Shown here piece after piece: positions 33,489 through 42,438 of a stretch of 64,000 bases of DNA. The stretch lies in the NCBI GenBank assembly GCA_039028975.1, contig JBCCHB010000004.1, positions 172,130 to 236,129 of the forward strand, given 5' to 3'. Source of the stretch: JAHBNG01 sp039028975. Lineage in GTDB: Bacteria > Chloroflexota > Anaerolineae > Caldilineales > Caldilineaceae. The stretch's first letter is position 1. Every line of letters starts with the position of its first letter. Position numbers and translations under genes: made by a program. The notes under the pieces are model-generated. The model did not search any database, was not told the DNA's origin, and saw nothing but the letters and a program-made list of their open reading frames with translations.

Positions 33489-36254
33489 TCAGAGATCCGC
33501 TAACCGTTCTTTTATTTGCCCAAGCTGAACCGTCAAATCAGCTTGGCGATCCCGCTCTCGTTGGACAACAGCCTCCGGGGCTTTCTTGACAAACCCTTCG
33601 TTGTTCAATTTGCCTGAGACACTCGCTAACTGCTTTTCCACATTAGCTAACTCCTTCTGCAGGCGCTCTCGCTCAGCATCTAAATCAACTAAGCCTGCCA
33701 GGGGCAGGTACACTGTGGCACCTCCTGCGGTGAGGGTGACGGCCTTCTCTGGGGCTGGGAGATCAGTGGCGATTTGCAACCGTTCTCCATCCAGCCTGGC
33801 CAAGGTTGCCAGCAGGGTCGAATTCGCAGCTAAGTGTTCCGTATACCCGTCGGCGCTAATCTCGGCGGCAATGCGACGGCCAGGTTCAACATTGTATTCA
33901 TTGCGTGCATTGCGAATGGAACGGACAATCTCCTGAACACGTCCAAAGACGTCATCTGCCTCTGCACTATAGCGGTTGTCATCTTTGGGCCAACGGCTGA
34001 CAACCAGCGCTCGCGTCCCGCTCTCCTCATCCGATCCTGCCATGGAAGGCAAGTTCTGCCAGATGGCTTCAGTGACGTGGGGCATATAAGGATGAAGCAG
34101 CCGTAGGCTCTGCTCTAGAACAAAGGCCAAAACCTGCCTCGTGGCTTGCGCTTCAGATTCGCTTCCTTGGTAGAGACGAATCTTAGATGCCTCGATATAC
34201 CAATCGCAATATTCATTCCACAAGAATTCGTAGATCTGCCGACCCGCCTCACCTAGTTGCCAATTGTCAATCAGGCGCGTGACTTCTGTCTTAACAGATG
34301 AAAGGCGACTGATGGCCCAGCGATCCGCCAAACTCAATTCGCCCTCACTTGGCAAGGTGTACGTTCGATTGGGTCCTTCACCAGATGTGGGCAGCTCATG
34401 CCCTTCTAGATTGATGATGACAAAGCGTGCTGCATTCCAAATCTTGTTGGCAAAATTCCGGTTCGACTCGATGCGGGTGATGCTGAGCTTCATATCATTC
34501 CCTGGCGTACTCCCTGTAAGCAGACTAAAGCGAAGAGCATCGACACCATAGTCGGCAACCAGATCCAGGGGATCCAGCACATTTCCCAAGCTCTTGCTCA
34601 TCTTGCGTCCCGTTTCGTCACGAACCAGCCCATGCAAATAGACCGTGTGGAACGGAACTTTACCGGTAAAGCGCAGCCCCATCATAATCATGCGGGCAAC
34701 CCAAAAGAAGATGATATCGTATCCTGTTTCCAGAACGGACGTGGGGAAGTATCGTTCTAGATCCTCCGTCTCATTAGGCCAGCCGAGCGTGCTAAATGGC
34801 CACAAACCACTGCTAAACCAGGTATCCAAAACATCCGGATCCTGCTCCAGTTCAACATCTCTTCCATAGTGGGCTTGGGCTTGGGCCTGGGCATCGGCAT
34901 CATTGCGAGCCGCAAAGATATGCCCATCTGGCCCATACCAAACAGGGATTCGATGGCCCCACCAAAGTTGGCGACTAATACACCAATCCCGAATATTCTC
35001 CATCCAGTTAAAGTAGATCTTCTCAAAGCGTTGGGGAACGATCTGAATATCTCCGTTACGGACAGCCTCAATAGACGGTTTAGCGAGTGGCTCAGTTTTA
35101 ACAAACCACTGGTCGCTGAGCAGAGGCTCCACAATCGTGTGGCAGCGTTCACAGTGGCCCACCTGATGCTCGTGCTCCTTCGCCCCAACGGCCAATCCTG
35201 CCTCCTCCATATCCGCCCAAAGCTTTTTACGGGCCTCAAAGCGATCCAGCCCCTCATATGGCCCTGCCTCACCATTGAGGCTAGCATCGTTGTTCATGAT
35301 ATTGATAAAGGCCAGATCATGCCGTTTACCGATCTCATAATCGTTGGGATCGTGACCGGGCGTCACTTTAAGCGCACCCGTCCCAAAGGCTGGATCAACA
35401 TGCTCATCGGCGATAATTGGAATCTCGCGGTTGAGGATAGGAACCAAAGCCGTCTGACCGACTAGATTTCCATACCGTTCATCTTCAGGATGGACGGCAA
35501 CTGCGGTATCTCCCAGTATCGTCTCGGGGCGAGTTGTGCTAACTTCGACATAGCCGCCCTCTCTGAGCGGATAGCGGAACGTATAGAGTTTGCCATGAAC
35601 ATCCTCATATTCAACTTCCAGATCGCTAATAGCACTGGCACAACGAGGACACCAGTTGACCAAACGATTCCCCCGGTAGATGAGTCCATCGTTGTATAAC
35701 TGAATAAAGGCTTCCAAAACGGCCTCGCTCAGCCCATCATCTAGGGTAAAGCGTTCCCGGCACCAATCAGTGGAAATGCCCATCCGCCGCTGCTGGGTCG
35801 AGATTCGGCCATGATACTCAGCTTTCCAGTCCCAAACCTCTTCGACAAAGCGCTCCCGCCCCAATTCTTGGCGGGATGTTCCTTGGTCGGCCAGTTTGCG
35901 TTCAACCACGTTCTGGGTAGCAATCCCTGCATGATCCGTCCCAGGAACCCAAAGAGTAGGGCGGCCCAACATGCGGTTGTAGCGAATCAACATATCTTCG
36001 ATACTGCTGGTAATGGCATGACCAAGGTGAAGGGCTCCGGTTACGTTTGGTGGCGGCATAGAGATAACAAATGGAGGCAGGCTGGGATCAGCTTGCCCTT
36101 TGGCCATCTGGTTGTCCGGATCGAAGAATCCCTCCTCTTCCCACCATTGATACAGGCGCTCCTCAAATATGCGATGGTCATATGCTTTAGGCATTTCCAT
36201 CTCGTTCCCTGCCCTGCCATTGGCTGGGGCTGGTTGTTCTTTCGTGCTGTTCAT
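33489..36254 (-). CDS. valS: Valyl-tRNA synthetase
   Basis: The 921-residue class I synthetase has the HIGH-type motif HLGH (residues 76-79, in PPPNVTGALHLGHA), the long editing domain, KMSKSLGN near residue 551, and a C-terminal coiled-coil tRNA arm rich in Glu, Lys and Gln. It attaches valine to tRNA-Val and edits threonine. ATG 36254 is preceded by AGAGGA and begins a normal N-terminus (MNSTKEQPAPANG). The longer frame to 36386 translates a tandem-repeat tract and is not expected to be protein. Expression is controlled by the T-box leader upstream. Confidence 0.97.
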   Translation of the reverse strand: MNSTKEQPAPANGRAGNEMEMPKAYDHRIFEERLYQWWEEEGFFDPDNQMAKGQADPSLPPFVISMPPPNVTGALHLGHAITSSIEDMLIRYNRMLGRPTLWVPGTDHAGIATQNVVERKLADQGTSRQELGRERFVEEVWDWKAEYHGRISTQQRRMGISTDWCRERFTLDDGLSEAVLEAFIQLYNDGLIYRGNRLVNWCPRCASAISDLEVEYEDVHGKLYTFRYPLREGGYVEVSTTRPETILGDTAVAVHPEDERYGNLVGQTALVPILNREIPIIADEHVDPAFGTGALKVTPGHDPNDYEIGKRHDLAFINIMNNDASLNGEAGPYEGLDRFEARKKLWADMEEAGLAVGAKEHEHQVGHCERCHTIVEPLLSDQWFVKTEPLAKPSIEAVRNGDIQIVPQRFEKIYFNWMENIRDWCISRQLWWGHRIPVWYGPDGHIFAARNDADAQAQAQAHYGRDVELEQDPDVLDTWFSSGLWPFSTLGWPNETEDLERYFPTSVLETGYDIIFFWVARMIMMGLRFTGKVPFHTVYLHGLVRDETGRKMSKSLGNVLDPLDLVADYGVDALRFSLLTGSTPGNDMKLSITRIESNRNFANKIWNAARFVIINLEGHELPTSGEGPNRTYTLPSEGELSLADRWAISRLSSVKTEVTRLIDNWQLGEAGRQIYEFLWNEYCDWYIEASKIRLYQGSESEAQATRQVLAFVLEQSLRLLHPYMPHVTEAIWQNLPSMAGSDEESGTRALVVSRWPKDDNRYSAEADDVFGRVQEIVRSIRNARNEYNVEPGRRIAAEISADGYTEHLAANSTLLATLARLDGERLQIATDLPAPEKAVTLTAGGATVYLPLAGLVDLDAERERLQKELANVEKQLASVSGKLNNEGFVKKAPEAVVQRERDRQADLTVQLGQIKERLADL

Positions 36255-36296
36255 GATTCCATATCCTCTAATTGACAAGAAGTGAAATACTATTAA

Positions 36297-36405
36297 TGGT
36301 CCACAGTCCATAGTCCACAGTCGATAGTCCACAGTCGATAGTCGTTTATTGCAACAGACTAACAGACCAATAGACCAATAGACCAATAGACCAATAGACC
36401 ATCTC
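36297..36405. repeat. Degenerate heptamer tandem tract between T-box and valS start
   Basis: Units such as GTCCACA, GTCCATA, GTCGATA, followed by (T)AGACCAA repeated five times, run from 36297 to 36405. The tract lies exactly between the T-box terminator and the valS start codon and so is transcribed in the leader of the mRNA. Confidence 0.8.
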
Positions 36406-36417
36406 TCCTAAACACAA

Positions 36418-36735
36418 AAAAAGCCGCCTCGTCTCAAGGACGAAGCAGCTGAACTTACGTAGGTGTAAGATAGCTCCGCGGTGCCACCTTGGTTAGATTG
36501 TCCCTAAATCATGAACAATCTCCCTCAAAAGCTATAACGGGCAGACCCGAATGATGCTACTAACAGGCTCAGTCTACTAAACGTTAGAGTTCACTAAACT
36601 ATATAGCCCTACTTCACATCATCAACCTTCCCAGCGACATTCTTCACTGTAGTGGCTAAGACGGCTTACAGCCGATGACCGTCTCTCTCTGAAGCTTACT
36701 GGTGAATACTCTTCTGGTGCTCTGTTTTTTTATAT
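36418..36735 (-). promoter_or_regulatory. T-box riboswitch leader of valS
   Basis: On the minus strand the leader has a stem I region beginning AGAGAGAGACGG, a candidate specifier GTC (Val) in GAAGAATGTCGCTGG, the T-box core GGTGGCACCGCGG (36476-36488) and then a terminator hairpin. That hairpin is GCTGCTTCGTC against GACGAGGCGGC followed by T7, at about 36418-36449. Uncharged tRNA-Val would stabilise the antiterminator and allow valS transcription. The assignment agrees with the downstream gene. The specifier codon was chosen by eye. Confidence 0.92.
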
Positions 36736-36881
36736 CTGCCAGAAAGTATACCCCTATTGCTAGCGCTTGTCAAGGTTTTTTATAGATCGGTATATCCCTC
36801 ATTTGGAGGTAAGCCGCAGTAAGGGCCGCGGATTCACGGAGACACGGAGCGATATTGTCTAATTTTGATTTGCGTTGTCTA

Positions 36882-37613
36882 TTAGACAAACGCATCAACC
36901 GACGGCTTCATAGTCATCTCTAAAATATGTGCTCTGGGATGCATGGTTGCAACGAAGAGTACAGCATCGGCCACATCTTCTGGCTGTAAAATTTGGGCTT
37001 TACGTTCATCACTAACCGGTACAGGACGTGCATCAAGGATGGGTGTATTGATCTCACCGGGATGGATACAAGTAGCCCGAATGCCATTTTCCCGTTCTTC
37101 CAAGCTGATTGATTTGGTTAAAGCCGTCATGGCATGTTTGGATGCATTGTAGGCTGCACCAGCCAAGACGCTTGGACGAATACCAGCAATAGACGAGACG
37201 CTGATAATGACACCATCCTTTTGAGCCCGCATTGCTGGAAGAACGGCTTCGACCATGTAAAATGCCCCTGTTGCGTTTACATTCATGAGCAGCTCCCAGC
37301 TCTCTGCAGAGAGAACGGACAGTTGCCGCTCAGGGACGTTTAAGCCCGCATTGCTGACCAATATATCTATCGTGCCGACTTCTGATCCCACCCACTGGAT
37401 TAAGGCTTGCACTTGCCCGCGGTCGGCCACATCGGCAGCATAATATCGCACGGCTGGTTCGGCAGCAATGGACGCAGAGACTTCTGCCAGAAGCGATTCA
37501 CGACGCCCGGTGATGACAACCTTGGCCCCTTCCTTGGCAAAGAGTTCGGCCACGCTACGCCCTACGCCCGTACCACCGCCCGTTACAAGCACAACTTTGT
37601 TTTGTAATTTCAT
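36882..37613 (-). CDS. Short-chain dehydrogenase/reductase
   Basis: The 243-residue classical SDR has the NAD(P)-binding TGGGTGVG motif at the N-terminus, NAG (VSNAG), the catalytic Ser in SVSSIAG and YNASK (Tyr-x3-Lys). It ends with an unusual TMKPSVDAFV tail. The substrate is unknown. ATG 37613 has AAGGA 8 nt upstream; TTG-type in-frame codons further up are not needed. It is separated from valS by the T-box region. Upstream lies a cluster of inverted-repeat elements. Confidence 0.92.
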   Translation of the reverse strand: MKLQNKVVLVTGGGTGVGRSVAELFAKEGAKVVITGRRESLLAEVSASIAAEPAVRYYAADVADRGQVQALIQWVGSEVGTIDILVSNAGLNVPERQLSVLSAESWELLMNVNATGAFYMVEAVLPAMRAQKDGVIISVSSIAGIRPSVLAGAAYNASKHAMTALTKSISLEERENGIRATCIHPGEINTPILDARPVPVSDERKAQILQPEDVADAVLFVATMHPRAHILEMTMKPSVDAFV

Positions 37614-37678
37614 CAGATTTTTCCTTATCACGTATAGGTTGGTTGAGATGAGTCAAACACTTTATTCACATATAGTTC

Positions 37679-37861
37679 GACAATGTCACATTAGATTTGC
37701 CCTAAATTGGAGCCAAAACGCCTTCAAATTGGATTTCGCAAATAGGGATGCAAAATTGACGAGAACTGAGAGCCACGCTGTGAAAAATCTACTTGTTTTG
37801 CTCGTAGCTCCAGATATTTCTACTGACAAAATGGCTCTGAGAGCTTTAATGTGACATTGTC
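37679..37861. mobile_element. 183-bp MITE-like element with 15-bp perfect terminal inverted repeats
   Basis: GACAATGTCACATTA (37679-37693) is repeated inverted at 37847-37861. The interior is A/T-rich and codes for no convincing protein. It lies between the SDR gene and R1 copy F. No transposase with matching ends is in the window. Confidence 0.7.
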
Positions 37862-37874
37862 AAAATAGATATGG

Positions 37875-38096
37875 CCAGAATAAGCCTGTCCCCGTAAAGA
37901 CGGGGATGTCCTCCCTTCTTGGAAGATACTGTTGGCGAATTCCAAAATGCCCATAGGGTGTGGAGATAGGCACGCCTCGTGCCGGTTTCTGGCGCGTAGC
38001 CGCACGGGGCCGTGCTCACTCAACAAACAATTCGCCAACAGTGTCTTGGAATGATCCAGAGTGGAAGAGTCAAGAGTCGGTGCAAGACCTTTCCAG
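37875..38096 (+). repeat. R1 dispersed palindromic repeat, copy F (interrupted)
   Basis: The left part runs CCAGAATAAGCCTGTCC to CTCCCTTCTTGGAA (ending 37924). The right part resumes with TCTTGGAATGATCCAGAGTG (from 38044) and ends AAGACCTTTCCAG at 38096. The two halves join into a normal R1 copy when the insert at 37925-38043 is removed. The right end overlaps the final nine codons and stop of the SGNH-like gene at 38070. Confidence 0.75.
37925..38043. mobile_element. 119-bp MITE-like insert inside R1 copy F
   Basis: ACTGTTGGCGAATT (37928-37941) recurs inverted at 38029-38042. The insert is flanked by the direct repeat TCTTGGAA (37917-37924 and 38044-38051), which is what a target-site duplication of 8 bp would give. 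The interior is GC-rich with its own small palindromes (CACGCCTCGTGCCGG; GCCGCACGGGGCCGTGC). It has no coding capacity. Confidence 0.7.
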
Positions 38097-38753
38097 CGAA
38101 GTATATGGCTTGATAGATCGAAGCCAGTACTCGTATCCTGGTGCAAGCAACAGATATTCATCTCTGCTATACTGGGAATCAAGAACACCATGGGCATTCG
38201 CCAAGTGGGTATAGAGATCCACGTAAATTCCTCCAGAGGCTTCTACCCAGTGGGCAATTGAGCGATTGAGCGATTGGATCCGCGTGGCCTGGACGCGACC
38301 TTGAGGCAGGATACTCTGAACAACGAGCGTTGTTTGGGGAGATCGCTGTCTGATTGTCGTAAGCACTTTTTGATATGCCTGTCGGGTCGTCCGCAGTCGA
38401 TACCCTTGACGCACATCACTACCACCACTCTGCAAAAATATGAGGCGTGGCTGCTGGGAGACAATAGACTCAAGGCGCTGAAAAAGCTCATTAGTTGTTT
38501 CATTTTCAATACCCAGGTTACGCGCTGAAACCTCATCTAACGAGTCGCTCCACCTAAAATCCTTAATCTGGGTATCCCCGAGGAAAATTACGTCAGATGT
38601 GGAGATAGGGAAATGGGCATGAAAGCTTTGGGTTTGGATAAGTGCGTTTTTCTCGAGGGTTTTCAAACTTCTATAGGGGAAATGGAGCACCAGGAGCAAA
38701 GTGGCGAAAAGTAATATATTACCAAACAGAGAGAGCAAGAGGAGGATGTACAT
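38070..38753 (-). CDS. SGNH-hydrolase-like protein lacking catalytic residues
   Basis: The 227-residue protein has an N-terminal membrane helix (about residues 1-24) and an SGNH fold closely parallel to the neighbour at 38753. The nucleophile block IFLGDT has Thr61 in place of Ser, QSGGSDV has Ser112 where Asn is expected, and the DxxH block reads SRDEYLLLAPG with Leu201 in place of His; only the Asp remains. It is thus probably not a hydrolase but a binding or regulatory paralogue. The last nine codons and the stop lie inside R1 copy F, so the original C-terminus was replaced. The start overlaps the preceding stop by one base. Confidence 0.8.
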   Translation of the reverse strand: MYILLLLSLFGNILLFATLLLVLHFPYRSLKTLEKNALIQTQSFHAHFPISTSDVIFLGDTQIKDFRWSDSLDEVSARNLGIENETTNELFQRLESIVSQQPRLIFLQSGGSDVRQGYRLRTTRQAYQKVLTTIRQRSPQTTLVVQSILPQGRVQATRIQSLNRSIAHWVEASGGIYVDLYTHLANAHGVLDSQYSRDEYLLLAPGYEYWLRSIKPYTSLERSCTDS

Positions 38754-39400
38754 CAGCTAATAACATAGGGTGTTAAGATCTGTTGCCACAGTTGATACCC
38801 AGGCCCCAGTAGATGCAACTGATCATTAGACAGTTTCTCCGGCAGTCCTCCGTCTTCATCCATAAAAGAACTATAGAGATCGATATACGTTACTTCGTGC
38901 TCTTCTGTCAAGATCTGCAAAGTCTGATTGAGCTGTTCGATTTGAGGACGATAACGTAACTGGCGTGGCAGGATGCTCTGAACAAAAAGTGTCGTTGAAG
39001 GAGACTCACGGCGGAAACGCTCTAGGATAGTTCTGTAGTTATCAATAATTTGGGCATGTGGAATTTGCATACCAAGATCGTTGGTCCCAATAAGCAAAAA
39101 CACCTTGACTGGGATGTTTAGAAGAAGTGGATCCAGCCGCCGCAACAGACCGGCTGTTGTATCGCTACCGATCCCCCAATTGTGTGTTGAGTGGGTAGGG
39201 AACAGGGCTGACCACTCCGCGTTTGCAGTAATGCTATCGCCCAAGAAGATGACGTCATTCTCTTTAATCCGCTGTAGACCAAAATGTCCGTTCAGGCGAT
39301 CAAATCGACCTTGCCGTCGAGAGCGAAGAGCAACAAAGAGTTGCCACAAGCGCTCACCAATCAGCCAAAGTAGAATACCATTAAGCAGAATCGAAATCAA
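38753..39400 (-). CDS. SGNH/GDSL-family hydrolase
   Basis: The 215-residue esterase/lipase-like protein has all four SGNH blocks: FLGDSIT (Ser56), a Gly in the oxyanion region (NWGIGSDTT), LIGTNDL (Asn107) and SNDQLHLLGPG (Asp193, His196). A hydrophobic N-terminal segment suggests membrane anchoring. The substrate may be an acetylated sugar or lipid. The start is TTG 39400 with no clear ribosome binding site, 32 nt behind the PucR gene. The stop shares a base with the next ATG (TGATG), so the pair is coupled. Confidence 0.88.
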   Translation of the reverse strand: MISILLNGILLWLIGERLWQLFVALRSRRQGRFDRLNGHFGLQRIKENDVIFLGDSITANAEWSALFPTHSTHNWGIGSDTTAGLLRRLDPLLLNIPVKVFLLIGTNDLGMQIPHAQIIDNYRTILERFRRESPSTTLFVQSILPRQLRYRPQIEQLNQTLQILTEEHEVTYIDLYSSFMDEDGGLPEKLSNDQLHLLGPGYQLWQQILTPYVIS

Positions 39401-39432
39401 AAACAGGCCAAAGTATCGAATCGCAAGTTCCT

Positions 39433-41199
39433 CTATTGAATAATCGGCTGTAACTTAAGCGCTAACTGCAGCGAGAAACGAGCATCCGGATCGTTTAGAT
39501 CCAGACGGGTGATTTCGGCAATACGTTCCAATCGGTAGGTCAGCGTATTTCGATGAATATGAAGACGCGTGGCAGTTTGGCTCAAATTCCCGTGACAGCT
39601 AAAGAACGCGTCCAATGTCGTAACCAGTTCAGCATTGTGATCTTTATCATGGGTGAGTAGCTTGCCTAACGTTCGTCGATAGAAGCGGGCAGCCTCCTGA
39701 TTGCCCCGTAGGGCCGTCAAGAGCTGATAAAACTCAAGATCCCCAAAGTAGGTAACAGCCGCATTTCGATTCCATTCTTTACCCAATCGCCAACTTTCTC
39801 TGGCCTGTTGTTGGCTGCGGTGCCAATCGGCAGGTCCCACACCTGGACGACCAATGCCCACGAGCAGTTCACAATTGGCACCTTGGCCCTGAACGCGTTC
39901 CACCAGCAGACTAGCCACTGATTTTAACTCCCTTCCGCTCGTGGGATTGTCTATCGGCCAGAAAAGCAGCGTCCCTTCTTCCCGGCGACACATGGGGGCA
40001 TTCACACCCAATTCATTGATAAAGCGCATCAGAGAACGAGGCCAATCTGTTACATTGCGGGCTTGAATCATCCAAGCGACGTGAGGGCGGCTCATATCAT
40101 ACCCTAACGATGCCCCACGCTGTATCCAAGCCTGCTCATCCGCAATTTCTGATGCGAGCAGCTCATCAACAAATGCTGCTCGCATCCGTTCTTCTGCGAC
40201 ATCAACCGCATACTGTTTTGCCCACTCTAGCGCAACCGCGGCCACACCTTGCATTAGGGCAACCTCTTCTACGGAGCTAATGGTTAGCCCATGCTCGCTT
40301 GGTGAACGGATAATCAAAAAGTATCCACGCACCGTATCGTTGGCTACAACAGGTGCCACCACAACTTCACTGCTATCAACCAAATCTAATGGTGAAATGC
40401 GGCTTGCAGAGGTAGTCCGGCTGGTTAGGCTCTTTTGGGATTCAGCCACGACCGTGGGGCTGGATCCATTGCTCCCATGTCGATTTCGAGATAGAGAAGC
40501 CTGTGCAGCCGGCCCAGTCATGGGAAGAATGCCGCTCGTTGTATGTACGTTTTCCTTATTTTGAGTCGCCAACCAGCTACGTAAGCTAGTCAGATTAGGT
40601 AGATTGTTGATTAACGTTTGGAACTGGTTTTGAGAAAGGCTCTCCAATCCAGATGTTGCTGCAATTGCACCGTCTTCTCTCATCAGCACGATGGGTTGCT
40701 GAATAAAACTTTGAATATTATCCGCAATATGCTTTAGCCCTCTACCATCCAACGCAATCTGATTCAATTCTCGCTGAAGTGAAGCCGAGCGCTGTGCAAT
40801 ATATCCAGCCCGATCCACAATCAAACGAATAACATCCCGTTCAATCTGGGAAATTGCGTAACCGTCAGGCAAATTGAGCAGAGCAATTTGATGAGAGCTT
40901 GCCGCGCGCACTGCAGCATCATTCACCTCACCCAATACTGCAATGGCTGTAATGTGGGCACCTTGAAGGCTATGGACTACCCTGTCCAAACGCATCTTCG
41001 GATCAAGGCGACGTAGATCCTCCATATCAATTAGAGCCAGCTCTTCACCATCCAATTTAGGAAAGGCTGGAGGACTTGGCCGCAGTGTACAAGCCCAGCT
41101 GACGGCACGGACCAGTAACTCCTCACCAACCAGCAGATGGGAGTCTTGTGGTAAGGCTAAGCGATAGATGTCTTCAAGAGTAGTAGAACTTCGATACAT
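39433..41199 (-). CDS. PucR-family transcriptional regulator
   Basis: The 588-residue protein has an N-terminal PucR-type ligand domain (about residues 5-130: LEDIYRLALPQDSHLLVG), a central GGDEF-like/GAF-like region and a C-terminal PucR helix-turn-helix (LSQTATRLHIHRNTLTYRLERI, near 540-565). Family members respond to purines, amino acids or other metabolites. The start codon directly follows an A/T-rich stretch (TATATTATAA) with no ribosome binding site, so translation may be leaderless. It is followed by the SGNH genes, which it may control. Confidence 0.9.
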   Translation of the reverse strand: MYRSSTTLEDIYRLALPQDSHLLVGEELLVRAVSWACTLRPSPPAFPKLDGEELALIDMEDLRRLDPKMRLDRVVHSLQGAHITAIAVLGEVNDAAVRAASSHQIALLNLPDGYAISQIERDVIRLIVDRAGYIAQRSASLQRELNQIALDGRGLKHIADNIQSFIQQPIVLMREDGAIAATSGLESLSQNQFQTLINNLPNLTSLRSWLATQNKENVHTTSGILPMTGPAAQASLSRNRHGSNGSSPTVVAESQKSLTSRTTSASRISPLDLVDSSEVVVAPVVANDTVRGYFLIIRSPSEHGLTISSVEEVALMQGVAAVALEWAKQYAVDVAEERMRAAFVDELLASEIADEQAWIQRGASLGYDMSRPHVAWMIQARNVTDWPRSLMRFINELGVNAPMCRREEGTLLFWPIDNPTSGRELKSVASLLVERVQGQGANCELLVGIGRPGVGPADWHRSQQQARESWRLGKEWNRNAAVTYFGDLEFYQLLTALRGNQEAARFYRRTLGKLLTHDKDHNAELVTTLDAFFSCHGNLSQTATRLHIHRNTLTYRLERIAEITRLDLNDPDARFSLQLALKLQPIIQ

Positions 41200-41359
41200 T
41201 TATAATATAACCGAAAAATGCGGATGCCATATGAAGCATCCGCACATTAGACAATGATTCCTATGTAAAGGTGATTGCATCCACCATAGATAACACAGGT
41301 ATAGTAACCAGTAATTTACTATAGGTATAGGTATCGAGAAAAAAGCAGCAGAGAGAAAC

Positions 41360-41938
41360 CTACCTACCTTTGGCCCAAGCTGACATGGCGGCCCCGCAAG
41401 TGCCGCCCCAAACAGCAACAAGAAGAATAATTCCCAATCCCAACCAGGAAGGATCTTGCCCCATATTTGTGGCGATTGCCAAGAAAACACCTCCAGCCAA
41501 AAGGGAACCAATAATGCTGCCGACTAACAATCTCCCAACGGATTGGGTTCGTTCCAAAGCGCCCACTAAAATTGACCAGAGTAGGCCAGACAGAATCAAG
41601 ACGACACCACCCCCGATGATACCAGGGGTCCCCTGGGCGGCAATGGCAAAAGGCCAGAGAATTGCCCCTAAGAGCAGCAAGCTGAGTAAGATAGAGCCAA
41701 TTAAGCCACCGATAATGGCTCCGACACTAATATTTCCACTCGCAATCCCATAGCCTAGCACTGGCCCAACGCCAATCAAAAGCAAGGCGATTCCGTAAAG
41801 AAGCGGATTTTCCTGACCGAAAAAGATTACAAAAAGAAAGCCGAAAAAGGCTGTAATGACACCGGCAAGCAGCGACGACAAGAAAAAGTTGCCACCTGAA
41901 CCAGACTCTGAGGCTGTTGTGGCCATAAACGGTAACAT
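41360..41938 (-). CDS. Multi-pass membrane protein of unknown function
   Basis: The 192-residue protein has five or six hydrophobic helices rich in Gly, Ile and Leu after a short polar N-terminus (ATTASESGSGGN). Helices include LLAGVITAFFGFLFVIFF, YGIALLLIGVGPVLGYGIA and LGLGIILLVAVWGGTCGAAM. I recognise no family. AGGAG precedes the start by about 9 nt. It lies between a small hypothetical gene and pucR, all on the minus strand. Confidence 0.7.
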   Translation of the reverse strand: MLPFMATTASESGSGGNFFLSSLLAGVITAFFGFLFVIFFGQENPLLYGIALLLIGVGPVLGYGIASGNISVGAIIGGLIGSILLSLLLLGAILWPFAIAAQGTPGIIGGGVVLILSGLLWSILVGALERTQSVGRLLVGSIIGSLLAGGVFLAIATNMGQDPSWLGLGIILLVAVWGGTCGAAMSAWAKGR

Positions 41939-41973
41939 GGACTTTTGCTCCTATTGGGTTTAGTCGGGGATTG

Positions 41974-42429
41974 CTATGATTCTGGTAGTTCTTCCCACCC
42001 ATTTAGAACCCATCCACCTACGACAATGTAAAGACGTGGCAAATGCTGCTGACTTAGGATGAGAACCAGTTGATCATCTTCATCCACAGCTATTTCATCA
42101 AGCCATACATTCGCCTGTATCAAATCTGAAACTCTAGTAGTTATGGCTTCTTGCGTAGGCAAAGGATCACTATAAATATCTGGGAAAAGCTGTGCGCTAT
42201 ATAACTCAAAGTATACGCCTTCTTGTAGGTATAAGTCAATGTCAGCGTAGGATGAATCGATATTACGTCCATCTTCCAAAAACTGAACCTGCTGACGACC
42301 AGTGGCGACTTTCTCGGCTACAGCGTCGGCTAAAGATTCGTCCCACAAAATGAAGTGGACCACTTTTTGGCCAGTTAGCTTTGTCAGCTCCTCATATATT
42401 TCATCAGAAACCGAAGTAATAATTTCCAT
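41974..42429 (-). CDS. Hypothetical acidic protein
   Basis: The 151-residue protein is acidic and mixed alpha/beta: SDEIYEELTKLTGQKVVHFILWDE at the start and VDEDDQLVLILSQQHLPRLYIVVGGW at the end. It has no membrane segment and no recognised domain. It begins 9 nt after the stop of the M23 peptidase gene, so the two are probably coupled. This suggests, without proof, an intracellular partner. Confidence 0.65.
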   Translation of the reverse strand: MEIITSVSDEIYEELTKLTGQKVVHFILWDESLADAVAEKVATGRQQVQFLEDGRNIDSSYADIDLYLQEGVYFELYSAQLFPDIYSDPLPTQEAITTRVSDLIQANVWLDEIAVDEDDQLVLILSQQHLPRLYIVVGGWVLNGWEELPES

Positions 42430-42438
42430 GCCGAGAAT

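Noticed and set aside
34869..35465. Plus-strand ORF of 198 codons
   Set aside because: It is antisense to valS and follows the codon pattern of the minus-strand gene.
33489..36386. Longer valS start at 36386
   Set aside because: The extra 44 codons translate the tandem repeat tract; ATG 36254 has a ribosome binding site and gives a normal N-terminus.
36297..36405. Possible CRISPR-like array
   Set aside because: The units are only 7-11 bp and contiguous, with no spacers or cas genes.
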